Positions 10,197 to 19,777 are shown, numbered from the stretch's first letter. The stretch: DNA of 64,000 nucleotides from Pseudomonas paralactis (GCF_001439735.1 NZ_JYLN01000002.1:248001-312000), one strand, 5' to 3'. Made by a program: numbers and translations. Notes: generated by a model not told the origin, from the letters alone.

Positions 10197-10475
10197 CTAC
10201 GAAAATGTGATTGGACGATCGGTATCTTCATCCGGCGGCGTTATCATCTTCGCGCTTGTGGGGTTGCCTGGCGGGTTGCCAGTCAATTTGTTACGCGCCT
10301 GCTCTTGGGCATCGTGCCGCTCCAACGCCTGATGCGCCCTGGCCATGGCCAGCATGTTGCGTATCACATTAATATCGATCACTGCTTCCCCGCCCCCTTC
10401 TGTGTAAGTTACATGGCCCTCTGTGGCTTTTTTACACAAAACGGTTCCCGGTATTTTCGTCGGGGCGCTGATCAA
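10197..10475 (-). CDS. Small hypothetical protein, probable TTG start
   Basis: 92 aa, unrecognised. The start codon at 10475 is TTG, preceded by GAGGA at 9 bases, and lies only 18 bases after the stop of the membrane protein gene at 10494. The sequence includes a helical stretch VIRNMLAMARAHQALERHDAQE and a Pro/Asp-rich tail. No membrane segment is visible. It would be the last gene of a three-gene minus-strand operon (hydrolase, membrane protein, this). Without the operon context it would be doubtful. Confidence 0.45.
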   Translation of the reverse strand: MISAPTKIPGTVLCKKATEGHVTYTEGGGEAVIDINVIRNMLAMARAHQALERHDAQEQARNKLTGNPPGNPTSAKMITPPDEDTDRPITFS

Positions 10476-10493
10476 GCGTTGTGATCCTCAGGC

Positions 10494-10820
10494 CTACTCC
10501 TGCAATTGCGGGGTTTGCTCCCCCATGCAACGCACGGCCTGCTTCTTGTTGTTCACCAGCACGCCGCTCAAGCCTTTCTGATCGGTATCAAACATCACCA
10601 GCACACCGTCGACACACTGCGCCACTTGTGCGGCGGGCGTGAGGGAGACTTTGTAATCCTCACCGGGCACGGTCTTGAGCATGGTGAAGTCGCTGAGCAA
10701 CAACGCATCTTCGGGTTTGGCAAAGTGCAAGTAGCCGTAGTACCACAGGCAACCGACTGTACCGATGATGGTGCCGATGCCGGTGAGGATCAGCGGGATC
10801 ATGTTGCGTTCTTCGCTCAT
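10494..10820 (-). CDS. Small membrane-anchored hypothetical protein
   Basis: 108 aa with one N-terminal transmembrane segment (about residues 8-29, PLILTGIGTIIGTVGCLWYYGY) and a probably periplasmic remainder containing two Cys (VAQCVDGV and AVRCMGEQ) that could pair. Its ATG overlaps the stop of the hydrolase gene (ATGA), so the two are translationally coupled. No known domain recognised. Confidence 0.75.
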   Translation of the reverse strand: MSEERNMIPLILTGIGTIIGTVGCLWYYGYLHFAKPEDALLLSDFTMLKTVPGEDYKVSLTPAAQVAQCVDGVLVMFDTDQKGLSGVLVNNKKQAVRCMGEQTPQLQE

Positions 10821-11722
10821 TGCGGGCTCTCTGATGAATCAACTTTAGGAACTGGATAATTCGGAATCTCGCCCAGACGGCGCAGGCCATTGAAGTGCTG
10901 CGGGTCGTCCAGGTAACGCAGCATGACGGTTTGCCAGGTCTTGTCGGCAAATGTCTGTACATGACCGCCACGGGTCAGTTGCAGCACCCTGGGCGGGGGG
11001 GCCGCTTGATACAGGCGGATGCCATTGGCCACCGGCACGATGGGATCATCCAGGCTGTGGAACAGCAGTTTTGGCACGCCGGTCAGCTGGGGTATGGCAT
11101 TGATTGCACTGTCGGCGTCGGGCACCAGCCACGACAGGGGCACCTGCAACGGCCAGGTTAACCAGGAAGTGCTCAGGGCGAATTGTCCTACGTCACGATA
11201 ACTGGCGGGCACGCCGTCCAGTACCAAGGCTTTTAGTTGGGCTTGACGCTCCGGGTGGGCTGCCAGGTAATGCACCGCCAGTGCACCGCCCAGGCTTTGG
11301 CCGAGAATAATCAGCGGTTGACCCTGGGTTTCAGGCGCCTTGTCGATCCAGCCGAATGCGGCGTCGATATCCTGGTAGATCGCCGGCAACGACGGCTTGC
11401 CTTCCGACAGCCCATAGCCGCGATAGTCCAGCAACAGCACTTGATAACCCTGCTCCGGCAACCACCAACTGCCCCCCAGGTGCCAGGCGAGGTTGCCGCC
11501 GTTACCATGCAGGTGCAGCACCGTTCCCTTGAGAGGCACGCCGGGTTTGGCCGGCAGCCACCAGGCGTGCAGTTTCACGCCATCTGCGGTGGTGAGCGTG
11601 ACGTCGCGGTATTGCAGGTGGGCTTTTTCTGGGGTGAAGGGTAGGCCGGGCTCGGGGTAGAACAGCAAGGAGCTGCAGCCGTTCAATGTGAGTAGCAGGC
11701 ATAAAATGCCGAGGATTCTCAT
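10817..11722 (-). CDS. Alpha/beta hydrolase lipoprotein (BEM46-like)
   Basis: 301 aa. The N-terminus is a lipoprotein signal with lipobox LNGC (Cys16). The alpha/beta-hydrolase fold is clear: oxyanion region LHLHGNGGN, DYRGYGLSEG, the nucleophile elbow GQSLGG, a late acid in HSLDDPIVP and the catalytic His in RGGHVQTF. Substrate unknown; such proteins are usually called esterases or peptidases of the BEM46/YfhR kind. It is first in a minus-strand operon with the genes at 10494 and 10197. Confidence 0.88.
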   Translation of the reverse strand: MRILGILCLLLTLNGCSSLLFYPEPGLPFTPEKAHLQYRDVTLTTADGVKLHAWWLPAKPGVPLKGTVLHLHGNGGNLAWHLGGSWWLPEQGYQVLLLDYRGYGLSEGKPSLPAIYQDIDAAFGWIDKAPETQGQPLIILGQSLGGALAVHYLAAHPERQAQLKALVLDGVPASYRDVGQFALSTSWLTWPLQVPLSWLVPDADSAINAIPQLTGVPKLLFHSLDDPIVPVANGIRLYQAAPPPRVLQLTRGGHVQTFADKTWQTVMLRYLDDPQHFNGLRRLGEIPNYPVPKVDSSESPQ

Positions 11723-11764
11723 CCGTTGAAACCTCGCGAAAGTTCTGAAGACCAGTAAAGATCA

Positions 11765-11857
11765 AATGTGGGAGATGGCTTGCCTGCGATAGCGGTCTAT
11801 CAGTGACTGAGTGCTGGCTGACCCAGCGCTATCGCAGGCAAGCCAGCTCCCACATTT
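11765..11857. repeat. REPIN, 'tgtgggagctggcttgcctgcgat' type
   Basis: Two near-perfect 31-base arms (11765-11795 and 11827-11857, one mismatch seen) in inverted orientation around a 31-base spacer. Copies of the same type lie at 38542-38630 and 40700-40786. Confidence 0.85.
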
Positions 11858-11876
11858 TTTGATTCGGTTTCGTCAG

Positions 11877-13154
11877 TTACAGGATATTGGAGTAATCCGC
11901 CTCGATCCGATCCAGGCTCAAATGGTTGAGGAAGTTGGAGAAACACATCCACGCCGCCAGCGCGTTCATATCGCGAAACTGCTCCGGCAGGTACTTGGGC
12001 GGTACCACCAGCCCCTCATCCACCAGTTGGCGCAGGGTGCGCATGTCTTCCAGGGTGGTCTTGCCACAGAACAGCAGCGGCACTTGTTCCAGCTTGCCTT
12101 TGCGCACGGCGAGCTGGATGTAGTTGTAGACCATGATAAAGCCCTTGAGGTAGGACAGATCCTTGGTAAACGGCAGACCGGTCGGCACCGAACCACGGAA
12201 CACCCGGCTGGCGTTGCCATAGCTCTCGGCCATTTCAAAGCCTTGCTCACGGAAGAACTCGAACACCTGCAGGAAGTCGGCGCCCTCCTCCACCATATGG
12301 ATGGCGCGGGTACGGTTGGTCAGTTTGCGCAAGCGGCTGGGATAGGAGGCAAACGTGATGATTTCCATCAGGATCGCCAGGCCCTCCTGAGTCACGGTGG
12401 ACGACGGCGGGCCCTTGGACAGGAACGTACAGATCGGCTGGTTCTGGCCGTTGAGCGTGGTGCCCACATGCACCAGCCCTTCGTGTACTTCCAGGGCGCG
12501 CACGTCGCGGTCATTGAACATCGCATCGGCGCGGATCTTGATGTAGTCGGCGCCCGCGGCTGCATCGGCGACGATACCGTCGGATTCGAACACGCGAATG
12601 GTCTCTTCTGCTTCGCCAAACACCTTGTTCAGACGGGTTTGCAGCAGGCTTACGGCGTCCTTGGCGGTGAGGGTCTTGGCTTCGTCCTTGAGATCGCCCC
12701 GGCCATCGATATTGTTCAGGTAGTCCGAGAGCATCAGCCCCAGGTCTGCCAGGGTCGGGTCGCCGGCGTGGAACGCATCGGAGGCAGCGCCGTACAGTTC
12801 CTGAGAGATAAGGCCAAAGTCCTCGGTGCCGCGCGCTTCAAGCATACGCACCACCATGCGGTATTCGCGGCACATGCGCCGCATGATCTGCCCCACCGGG
12901 CTGAACTGCCCCAGGCGGCGGGTGATGTCGCGCTCGATGTTCTGGAACTCCAGCTTCACGGCACTGGAATCAAAAGACAGGGGCCGGTTCAGGTAGTAAT
13001 CGCGGTCCACGGCAGGCATGGCCTTGCCCTTGGCCTTGAGAAAACCCTGGCGGATGTTCTCGTCCCACTTCACTGCGTCGAGAACCCGGATCGGTGTCTG
13101 CGCCAGCACAATGCGATCGGACAAGCTGCGTATCGTCTGCTGGTAATCGTCCAC
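11877..13154 (-). CDS. QEGLA-motif protein (DUF1704), putative metallopeptidase
   Basis: 425 aa. The family is named in databases 'flavohemoglobin expression-modulating QEGLA motif protein', a weak functional label. In the sequence, EVHEGLVHVGTTLNG contains HEGLVH, an HExxxH zinc-binding pattern, followed about 35 residues later by TQEGLA, whose Glu can be the third ligand. This matches the active-site layout of the eukaryotic DUF1704/MATCAP tyrosine carboxypeptidases. Other conserved parts include YGAASDAFHAGDPTL and RGSVPTGLPFTKDLSYLKGF. It lies 53 bases upstream of nothing obvious; the TetR gene ends 54 bases ahead of its start. Confidence 0.8.
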   Translation of the reverse strand: MDDYQQTIRSLSDRIVLAQTPIRVLDAVKWDENIRQGFLKAKGKAMPAVDRDYYLNRPLSFDSSAVKLEFQNIERDITRRLGQFSPVGQIMRRMCREYRMVVRMLEARGTEDFGLISQELYGAASDAFHAGDPTLADLGLMLSDYLNNIDGRGDLKDEAKTLTAKDAVSLLQTRLNKVFGEAEETIRVFESDGIVADAAAGADYIKIRADAMFNDRDVRALEVHEGLVHVGTTLNGQNQPICTFLSKGPPSSTVTQEGLAILMEIITFASYPSRLRKLTNRTRAIHMVEEGADFLQVFEFFREQGFEMAESYGNASRVFRGSVPTGLPFTKDLSYLKGFIMVYNYIQLAVRKGKLEQVPLLFCGKTTLEDMRTLRQLVDEGLVVPPKYLPEQFRDMNALAAWMCFSNFLNHLSLDRIEADYSNIL

Positions 13155-13207
13155 CCGGTATTTCCCTCTTTAAACGTTGAACCCTCTCAGGCTTTGCTCA
13201 AACGCTG

Positions 13208-13912
13208 TCAGACCGAAGCCAATACCAGGTGCATGTAGCGCTTGAGGATTTCAAGCATCTCTTCACCGGTCAGAGGCTCTGCGCCGCCCAACAGGCCCTG
13301 ATATTCCATCCGACTGATGATAGCCGTCAACACCTTGGCATCCTGCTGCGGCTCACGGGAGCCCAATACCTGGAAAAACTGCCCGGTGCCCTGCAACAAA
13401 ATCTGTTGATGGGAGCGCACCAGTTCGGCCAGGCGCGGGTTCAGCAGGGCTTCCTGGCGAAACGCCTGCTCGGCCATCAGGTATTCGCGGCGATTGGTGA
13501 GTTGGCGCAGCACGTAATCGGCGGTCAGCCGCGCGATATCATCGGCCAGTTGCGAGCGCGACTGCGGGCTGCCGTCGCCATAGGCGACCATCTCGCGCAA
13601 CAGGCCTTCGTTGCGCACCCACAGCTTGCCCATGAACGCAGCGCTTCGTTCCACGTACTGGGCGAAGGTGTCGGTGAGCAGGTCGTCGATGTCTTTGAAG
13701 TAATAGGTGGTGGCTGATAGCGGCACCCCCGCCTCTGCCGCCACTGCACGGTGACGGACCGCACGCACGCCATCGCGCACGACAATACGCATGGCCGCAT
13801 CGAGAATGTCTTGCCGGCGTTGCTCGCTGCCCCGTCGACTGGCCTTGCGGCCCTGGTACTGAACGCTTTCAGCCACGGCAGCAGCAATGCCGGCGGCACC
13901 TTCTTGAGCCAT
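13208..13912 (-). CDS. TetR-family transcriptional regulator (PA3699-like)
   Basis: 234 aa from the ATG at 13912 (MAQEGAAG); the longer frame to 14005 would run into the lysS terminator. The N-terminal helix-turn-helix occupies about residues 33-80, with ILDAAMRIVVRDGVRAVRHRAVAAEAGVPLSATTYYF, the TetR consensus. The ligand-binding C-terminal part is helical and unspecific. Its position just after lysS resembles the P. aeruginosa order. Targets are unknown; the downstream QEGLA gene on the same strand is the nearest candidate. Confidence 0.88.
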   Translation of the reverse strand: MAQEGAAGIAAAVAESVQYQGRKASRRGSEQRRQDILDAAMRIVVRDGVRAVRHRAVAAEAGVPLSATTYYFKDIDDLLTDTFAQYVERSAAFMGKLWVRNEGLLREMVAYGDGSPQSRSQLADDIARLTADYVLRQLTNRREYLMAEQAFRQEALLNPRLAELVRSHQQILLQGTGQFFQVLGSREPQQDAKVLTAIISRMEYQGLLGGAEPLTGEEMLEILKRYMHLVLASV

Positions 13913-13963
13913 TACGCGGTTCACCACACTTCTTCCTTTAAAGGTGCCACTGGAATACGCCAC

Positions 13964-13993
13964 ATAAAAAAGCCGCCTTATAAAAGGCGGCTT
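13964..13993 (-). terminator. Rho-independent terminator after lysS
   Basis: Stem AAGCCGCCTT / AAGGCGGCTT with an ATAA loop, followed on the minus strand by six T. It begins 16 bases past the lysS stop. Confidence 0.9.
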
Positions 13994-14008
13994 CGGATTT
14001 CGCAACGG

Positions 14009-15511
14009 TTACGCTTGTGGCCGCATGTGCGGGAACAGGATCACATCGCGGATCGACGGCGAGTTGGTCAACAACATCACCAGGCGGTCGATGCCGATGC
14101 CTTCACCGGCGGTCGGCGGCATGCCGTATTCCAGGGCACGTACGAAGTCGGCGTCGTAGTGCATGGCTTCGTCATCACCGGCGTCCTTGTCGGCCACCTG
14201 GGCCATGAACCGCTCGGCCTGATCTTCCGCGTCGTTAAGCTCGGAGTAGGCGTTGGCGATTTCGCGACCGCCGATGAACAGCTCGAAACGGTCAGTGACG
14301 TTCGGGTTGTCGTCGTTGCGACGCGCCAGCGGCGACACTTCGAACGGGTACTGGGTAATGAAGTGCGGCTGTTCCAGCTTGTGCTCAACCAGCTCTTCGA
14401 AAATCATCACCTGCAATTTGCCCAGGCCTTCGAAGCCCAGCACCTTGGCGCCGGCTTTCTTGGCGATGGCACGAGCCTTGTCGATGTCATTCAGGTCGTC
14501 AGCGGTCAGCTCAGGGTTGTACTTGAGGATCGAGTCGAACACCGACAGACGCACGAACGGCTCGCCGAAGTGGAACACCTTGTCGCCGTACGGTACGTCG
14601 GTAGTGCCGAGAACAAGCTGCGCCAGCTCACGGAACAGTTCTTCGGTCAAGTCCATGTTGTCTTCGTAGTCGGCGTAGGCCTGGTAGAACTCCAACATGG
14701 TGAATTCAGGGTTGTGACGGGTCGAGACGCCTTCGTTGCGGAAGTTGCGGTTGATCTCGAACACCTTTTCAAACCCGCCGACCACCAGGCGCTTGAGGTA
14801 CAGCTCCGGCGCGATACGCAGGAACATTTCCATGTCCAGCGCGTTGTGGTGGGTTTCGAACGGCTTGGCTGCGGCACCACCGGGGATGGTTTGCAGCATC
14901 GGCGTTTCCACTTCCAGGAAGTCACGCTGCATCAGGAAGCTGCGGATGTGGGCGATGACTTGGGAACGCACACGGAAGGTCTGGCGTACGTCTTCGTTGA
15001 CGATCAGGTCAACGTAACGCTGACGATAGCGCTGCTCGGTGTCGGTCAGGCCGTGGTGCTTGTCCGGCAGCGGGCGCAGGGACTTGGTCAGCAGGCGCAC
15101 GTTGGTCATCTCGACGTACAGGTCGCCCTTGCCGGAACGAGCCAGGGTGCCTTCGGCTGCGATGATGTCGCCCATGTCCCAGGTCTTCACCGAGGCCAGG
15201 GTTTCTTCCGAGAGGGTTTTACGGTTGACGTAGACCTGGATACGCCCGGTCATGTCCTGAATCACCATGAACGAGCCACGGTTGAGCATGATGCGACCTG
15301 CCACCTTGACCGGGATCGCCGCTTCTGCCAGCTCTTCCTTGGTCTTGTCCGCGTACTGTTTCTGCAAGGCATCGCAGTAGTTGTCGCGGCGGAAGTCGTT
15401 GGGGAAGGCGTTACCCTTGGCGCGCTCGGCAGCAAGCTTTTCCTTGCGCAGGGCGATCAGGGAGTTTTCTTCCTGTTGCAGGGCTTGCGGATCGAGTTGT
15501 TGGTCGCTCAT
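14009..15511 (-). CDS. lysS: Lysyl-tRNA synthetase, class II
   Basis: 500 aa, full length. It charges tRNA-Lys with lysine. The OB-fold anticodon-binding domain lies at about residues 60-170 ([20 protein letters not shown]). The class II core follows, with motif 2 in [18 protein letters not shown] and motif 3 in [10 protein letters not shown] near the C-terminus. It begins [18 protein letters not shown], the family N-terminus. prfB lies immediately upstream on the same strand, the conserved prfB-lysS pair, with a single REP sequence in the gap. Confidence 0.98.
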   Translation of the reverse strand: MSDQQLDPQALQQEENSLIALRKEKLAAERAKGNAFPNDFRRDNYCDALQKQYADKTKEELAEAAIPVKVAGRIMLNRGSFMVIQDMTGRIQVYVNRKTLSEETLASVKTWDMGDIIAAEGTLARSGKGDLYVEMTNVRLLTKSLRPLPDKHHGLTDTEQRYRQRYVDLIVNEDVRQTFRVRSQVIAHIRSFLMQRDFLEVETPMLQTIPGGAAAKPFETHHNALDMEMFLRIAPELYLKRLVVGGFEKVFEINRNFRNEGVSTRHNPEFTMLEFYQAYADYEDNMDLTEELFRELAQLVLGTTDVPYGDKVFHFGEPFVRLSVFDSILKYNPELTADDLNDIDKARAIAKKAGAKVLGFEGLGKLQVMIFEELVEHKLEQPHFITQYPFEVSPLARRNDDNPNVTDRFELFIGGREIANAYSELNDAEDQAERFMAQVADKDAGDDEAMHYDADFVRALEYGMPPTAGEGIGIDRLVMLLTNSPSIRDVILFPHMRPQA

Positions 15512-15555
15512 GTCTTTAAATATTCCATCAGGTTCGTTGCCCCCAGCCTTCGGCG

Positions 15556-15584
15556 GGGGATCGCGGGCAAGCCCGCTCCCACAG
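15556..15584. repeat. Single REP sequence between prfB and lysS
   Basis: The segment contains the palindrome GCGGGCAAGCCCGC followed by TCCCACAG, the core of a Pseudomonas REP. No partner arm is seen nearby. Confidence 0.7.
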
Positions 15585-15590
15585 AGGGTA

Positions 15591-16686
15591 TTAGAGGCCG
15601 GACTTCAGGCTGGCTTCCAGGTATTCGTCGATATCACCGTCGAGTACCTTGTCGCAGTCGCTGCGTTCGATATTGGTGCGCAGATCCTTGATCCGCGAGG
15701 CATCCAATACATACGAACGGATCTGATGACCCCAGCCGATATCCGACTTGGTGTCTTCCAGCGCCTGGGAAGCGGCGTTGCGCTTCTGCATTTCCTGCTC
15801 GTACAACTTGGCCCGCAGCATTTTCATGGCGGTGTCCTTGTTGGCGTGCTGGGAACGTTCGTTCTGGCAGCTGACCACGGTGTTGGTCGGTACGTGGGTG
15901 ATACGTACAGCCGAGTCGGTGGTGTTTACGTGCTGACCACCAGCACCGGAGGAACGGTAGGTGTCGATGCGCAGGTCAGCCGGGTTGATCTCGATTTCCA
16001 CCTTGTCGTCGATCTCTGGCGAGACGAACACCGCAGAGAATGAGGTGTGGCGACGGTTGCCGGAGTCGAACGGGCTCTTGCGCACCAAGCGGTGCACGCC
16101 GATCTCGGTGCGCAGCCAGCCAAAGGCGTATTCGCCCTTGATGTGTACGGTCGCGCCTTTGATACCGGCGACTTCACCGGCAGACAGTTCCATGATGGTC
16201 GCATCGAAACCGCGTTTGTCGGCCCAGCGCAGGTACATGCGCAGCAGGATGTTGGCCCAGTCCTGGGCCTCGGTGCCGCCGGAACCGGCCTGGATATCCA
16301 GGTAGGCGTTGTTCGGGTCCATTTCATGGCTGAACATACGGCGGAATTCAAGCTTGGCGAGGTTTTCCTCAAGACGGGCCAGCTCGGCGACGACATCGCC
16401 CACTGCGCCTTCGTCATTCTCTTCGACAGCCATGTCCAGCAGGTCACGGCAGTCGGCCAGACCGGTGTTCAGCTCGTCGAGGGTGTCGACGATCTGCGCC
16501 AGCGCCGCGCGCTCGCGCCCCAGTTCCTGGGCGTATTCAGGTTTGTTCCAGACACTCGGATCTTCAAGCTCGCGATTGACCTCGGTCAGACGCTCATGCT
16601 TTTGATCGTAGTCAAAGATACCCCCGAATAGTTTCGGAGCGCTCGGACAGGTCCTTGATGGTGTTAAGGATCGGGTTGATTTCCAT
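15591..16686 (-). CDS. prfB: Peptide chain release factor 2, with programmed +1 frameshift
   Basis: The ATG at 16686 opens a 24-codon frame ([20 protein letters not shown] and RGYL) that stops at an in-frame TGA (16614-16612). Reading continues in the +1 frame to 15591, giving 364 aa, the normal RF2 length. The product releases peptides at UGA/UAA. The catalytic GGQ is in [14 protein letters not shown] and the stop-recognition SPF region in [11 protein letters not shown]. The continuous +1-frame extension back to 16820 is not the start. Autoregulation by RF2 abundance is the established role of this frameshift. Confidence 0.97.
16611..16626 (-). promoter_or_regulatory. prfB programmed +1 frameshift site
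   Basis: On the minus strand CGGGGG TAT CTT TGA C: an SD-like G-run three bases before CTT, then the in-frame stop UGA followed by C. This is the classic RF2 slip site (CUU UGA C). Confidence 0.95.
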
Positions 16687-17217
16687 GGCGGGCAGCACTC
16701 GTTGGCGAACTTTTGAAAGCCGGTGAGTATAACGGCAAACGGCTGGAAACGGCAGCCCGCTTGGTCGATTCTGCCAAGACAGCGCTTCCCTCTCATCACG
16801 CTTGCTTCAGTGACAGACACGCGACCATCACAGCATTTCCTATAGGTTGACGATGCCGCGCGTTAGAAAACCCGACCTACTACTCGCTAAAACCAGACCG
16901 CTCATCTGTTTATGCAAATAATTTGAAAATCCAAATCAGAGCCTGCCTAAAAGACCACAAACCAACCCACTCCAATAAAAACAAACAATTAGGTTGCTAG
17001 CCAAATCATCCCAAGACTCAAGTCACAAACATACAAGAATATAAATACATCAGTTTCAGAACCATCTTACAAAGGCTCCTACACGCATAAAATCAAATCA
17101 AAACGCCATCAGTTTTTTATTTCCTCCTTCTCAAATAAGTTCGATCAAAGCGCCTGAACTTTTTCTTCAGGACGCAGAAACTTCTAACGATCACTCTCAC
17201 AAAAATGGAGAGGCCCT
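16687..17217. other. 531-base AT-rich gap upstream of the bacteriocin gene
   Basis: The DNA from about 16860 is clearly AT-richer than the flanking core genes and holds no convincing ORF. It should carry both the prfB promoter (near 16690-16800) and the bacteriocin promoter. Close to the bacteriocin start there is an inverted repeat CCTGAA/TTCAGG at 17153-17171. I could not identify a convincing LexA box or PrtN P-box. The base composition marks the left edge of the accessory island. Confidence 0.6.
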
Positions 17218-19482
17218 ATGGCACAACAAGGGTGGCAGCCAGGACAACCTTTAGAACTCAAACCGACGATAATTACCGCCGGGAGACGAAACACTTATTG
17301 GGGTGGTGAAGGCGGAGGTTACGTAGGAAGTGGAGATGGCTGGGGCCTTCAAGAAGGGCCACGTCGAGGTGAAGGAGACCGTAGCCGCTTCAAGCAATTT
17401 GATTTCCCTAGCACCACCGCCGATTTCATTGGAGAGCAAAAGTACAATCAATCCTTGATTGACGCGGAGTACAGCGCACGGTTCGCAACCCTCACTACTG
17501 AAACTGAAGGCGAACTCGCAGAGAAACAGCAAGCCGCGAAAGCTTCACAGGCACTCACAGAGACAGCCTCAGCCATTCTCGATCAAAAAATCGCATTTGA
17601 AATCATCGACGCGAAAAAATCCAAATACGCCAGTACTGCACCGCTCATCTATGGGCTCTATGATCAAAGCCCTTTTTACCTGATGGAAAACTTAACTTAT
17701 ACAAAGCTACGTGAAACACTTGCCTCTTCTGACCCGATAAACAATCTGGGCGATGCCTACACACTTTACGACAACGTCTGGAGGGCCGCACAAGAACTCA
17801 AGGCTCTCTCGCGCTCCATAGACATTCTGACTAAAAAACTTTCAGGGTTGGCAAAGGCTCGGCAAACACTGGAGGCCAATTTAGCCGAACATGATCCTGG
17901 CTGGGCAAATTTACACAATGAGTATCTGAAGGCCATTGCCGATGAGTTGGAAATTCAGGTGCAGTTGCTGCCGGAATACCTGCAGGTGGAACTCGCCTCT
18001 CTTGCCGGTTCGGTCGTTGGATTGACACCCGACCAGACCCTCATGCTTTACAAAAACACGCTGGACAAAATGATCGAAGAAACGATGGCTGCGATCAAAC
18101 CTATTGACCCACCGTTAGCCATAAACCGGAACGGGTTGATGATTTACTATCCCGCAGCCAACCCACAGGTTACACCGCCACTGAGCAAACCCGAGCTTGA
18201 GGGACTCAAACAGCTTATTTATCTGCAGCAGAACACCGCTCTTGGGGTGAGATGGCTCAGCCACCATGATTTTGTGCTGAAGTCAGAGTCCGCGCGGTTT
18301 CTTGCCAACGCCTCCAATGCAATCAGCGACCTCGCGGAACGTGCGCAGCAGATAGCAACGGCCCAGGCGCGTATTGAAGCGGTACGAGTAGCCAATACCT
18401 ATCGACTGTCGGGCACTGCTTCTGCGACTCAAGCGATAGTCATGACCTCAGTCGGGACTATCGCTACAGCAGAAGGGATTACCATCACGCTGCAAGCTGC
18501 CATTCGGTCAGCAGTGGCCGCATTGACGGAGTTGGTCGCAAGCACGGCAGGCGGCTTACTTGTCGGTGTTTCAGCTCTGGTCTATTCACCCAAGCTTGCA
18601 AACGGAGAACTGGCGGAGCGTTACGCACTCGGTACCCCGGTTTCAACGTTTTTGCCAGACGTCAACGAGTCAACGCTCACCACCGCACTCAATGGCACAA
18701 TCGACCTGCCAGTGCGAATGAGTTCAAAGACGGCGGAGGATGGACGCTCCGAAGTGTTTGTGGTCATTGCCGACGGTACAAGCGTGCCTTCCAAGGTCAA
18801 GGTGGTTGCCGCGACCTACGATCCAGCGCGGAAGGTGTACACCGTCACGACAAGTGACGTCCCACCCAGGACGTTGGTCTGGACACCTATCGTTGCCCCC
18901 GGGGATAGCTCAACAACTCTGCCCGTTGACCAGCCTGAACCGCCTGTTTACGTTGGAGCTACGGTGACGCCGGTTGCTGGCAGAGTTGATTCGTTTCCAG
19001 GAGTCCGTGAGTCACGTTTTGATGACTTTATAACCGTATTCCCTATAGATTCCGGGTTGCCTCCTATCTATGTGATGTTCAGGGATAGGCGGGAGGATCC
19101 GGGAGTTGCTACCGGGATGGGCCAACCTGTGTTTGGCAACTGGCTTGGAGCAGCGACCACAGACGACGGCGCCCCCATTCCATCGCAAATCGCTGATCAG
19201 TTGAGAGGCCAGCAGTTTAAAAATTTCAAGGCATTTCGTGAGGCTTTCTGGAAAGCAGTGTCTACAGATTCAGAGTTGGCTCAGCATTTTGCACCTAGTG
19301 AGTTAGCCACCATGAAAAATGGACGTTCGCCGATTGTTAAAAAAAGTGAAGCAGTGGGTAAACGGATACGGTTTGAGCTTCATCATAAAAAATATGTGTC
19401 TACTGACGGTGAAGTATACGGCATCGACAATATCGTGATTCTAACGCCAAAAAAGCATATCGACATTCACAGAGGTTCCTAA
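17218..19482 (+). CDS. S-type bacteriocin (pyocin) with HNH DNase domain
   Basis: 754 aa, starting after AUGGAGAGGCCCT-type ribosome site GGAGAGG. The N-terminus is Gly-rich (GGEGGGYVGSGDGWG). A long helical middle (about 90-400) contains coiled-coil stretches, then a pyocin S domain (about 480-620) with IDLPVRMSSKTAEDGRSEVF. The last about 130 residues match colicin E7/E9 DNases: NWLGAATTDDGAPIPSQIAD, FRFAW-type helix and RFELHHKK...YGIDNIVILTPKKHIDIH, the HNH motif with both HH and the final His pair. It should enter related Pseudomonas cells and cut DNA. The adjacent immunity genes protect the producer. Confidence 0.93.
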   Translation: MAQQGWQPGQPLELKPTIITAGRRNTYWGGEGGGYVGSGDGWGLQEGPRRGEGDRSRFKQFDFPSTTADFIGEQKYNQSLIDAEYSARFATLTTETEGELAEKQQAAKASQALTETASAILDQKIAFEIIDAKKSKYASTAPLIYGLYDQSPFYLMENLTYTKLRETLASSDPINNLGDAYTLYDNVWRAAQELKALSRSIDILTKKLSGLAKARQTLEANLAEHDPGWANLHNEYLKAIADELEIQVQLLPEYLQVELASLAGSVVGLTPDQTLMLYKNTLDKMIEETMAAIKPIDPPLAINRNGLMIYYPAANPQVTPPLSKPELEGLKQLIYLQQNTALGVRWLSHHDFVLKSESARFLANASNAISDLAERAQQIATAQARIEAVRVANTYRLSGTASATQAIVMTSVGTIATAEGITITLQAAIRSAVAALTELVASTAGGLLVGVSALVYSPKLANGELAERYALGTPVSTFLPDVNESTLTTALNGTIDLPVRMSSKTAEDGRSEVFVVIADGTSVPSKVKVVAATYDPARKVYTVTTSDVPPRTLVWTPIVAPGDSSTTLPVDQPEPPVYVGATVTPVAGRVDSFPGVRESRFDDFITVFPIDSGLPPIYVMFRDRREDPGVATGMGQPVFGNWLGAATTDDGAPIPSQIADQLRGQQFKNFKAFREAFWKAVSTDSELAQHFAPSELATMKNGRSPIVKKSEAVGKRIRFELHHKKYVSTDGEVYGIDNIVILTPKKHIDIHRGS

Positions 19483-19484
19483 AA

Positions 19485-19736
19485 ATGGGCACATTAATGA
19501 GCGAGATGACGGAGCGTGAGTTTTTAAACTTGGTTGTGAAAATCTATAACGACGACTACGCCACAGAAAAAGAGCACACCGATGCAATTTTAAAATTTGA
19601 AGCGTTAACCGAACACCCTTCTGGTTCAGATCTAATATTTTATCCGGAGCCTGAAAAAGATGGACCTGAATTTGTAGTAAAAGAAGTTAAAGAGTGGCGC
19701 GCGAATAATGGCAAGCCTGGTTTCAGAATTGAATAA
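19485..19736 (+). CDS. Colicin E9-type DNase immunity protein 1 (cognate)
   Basis: 83 aa; the ATG follows the bacteriocin stop by two bases with AGAGG 9 bases before it, so the pair is one translational unit. It matches the Im2/Im7/Im9 family: TEREFLNLVVKIYN, then the specificity helix region, then the invariant EHPSGSDLIFYP that contacts the DNase and the end KEWRANNGKPGFRIE. It should bind and block the DNase encoded just upstream. An in-frame ATG at 19497 is a possible alternative start. Confidence 0.92.
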   Translation: MGTLMSEMTEREFLNLVVKIYNDDYATEKEHTDAILKFEALTEHPSGSDLIFYPEPEKDGPEFVVKEVKEWRANNGKPGFRIE

Positions 19737-19750
19737 CGCCGTCCTATCAC

Positions 19751-19777
19751 CTGCCATCGTTTCCACAACGATGGCAG
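19751..19777 (+). terminator. Hairpin after immunity gene 1
   Basis: CTGCCATCGT / ACGATGGCAG with a 7-base loop, then a T-rich run. A homologous hairpin follows immunity gene 3 at 20833. Confidence 0.75.

Noticed and set aside
13751..15691. 646-aa plus-strand open frame
   Set aside because: It runs antisense through lysS and the TetR gene, with low-complexity His/Gln/Val composition typical of shadow frames.
17153..17171. Possible LexA box before the bacteriocin
   Set aside because: The spacing is CTG-N11-CAG rather than N10, and the flanks lack the TATA-like core; it was kept only as an unnamed dyad.
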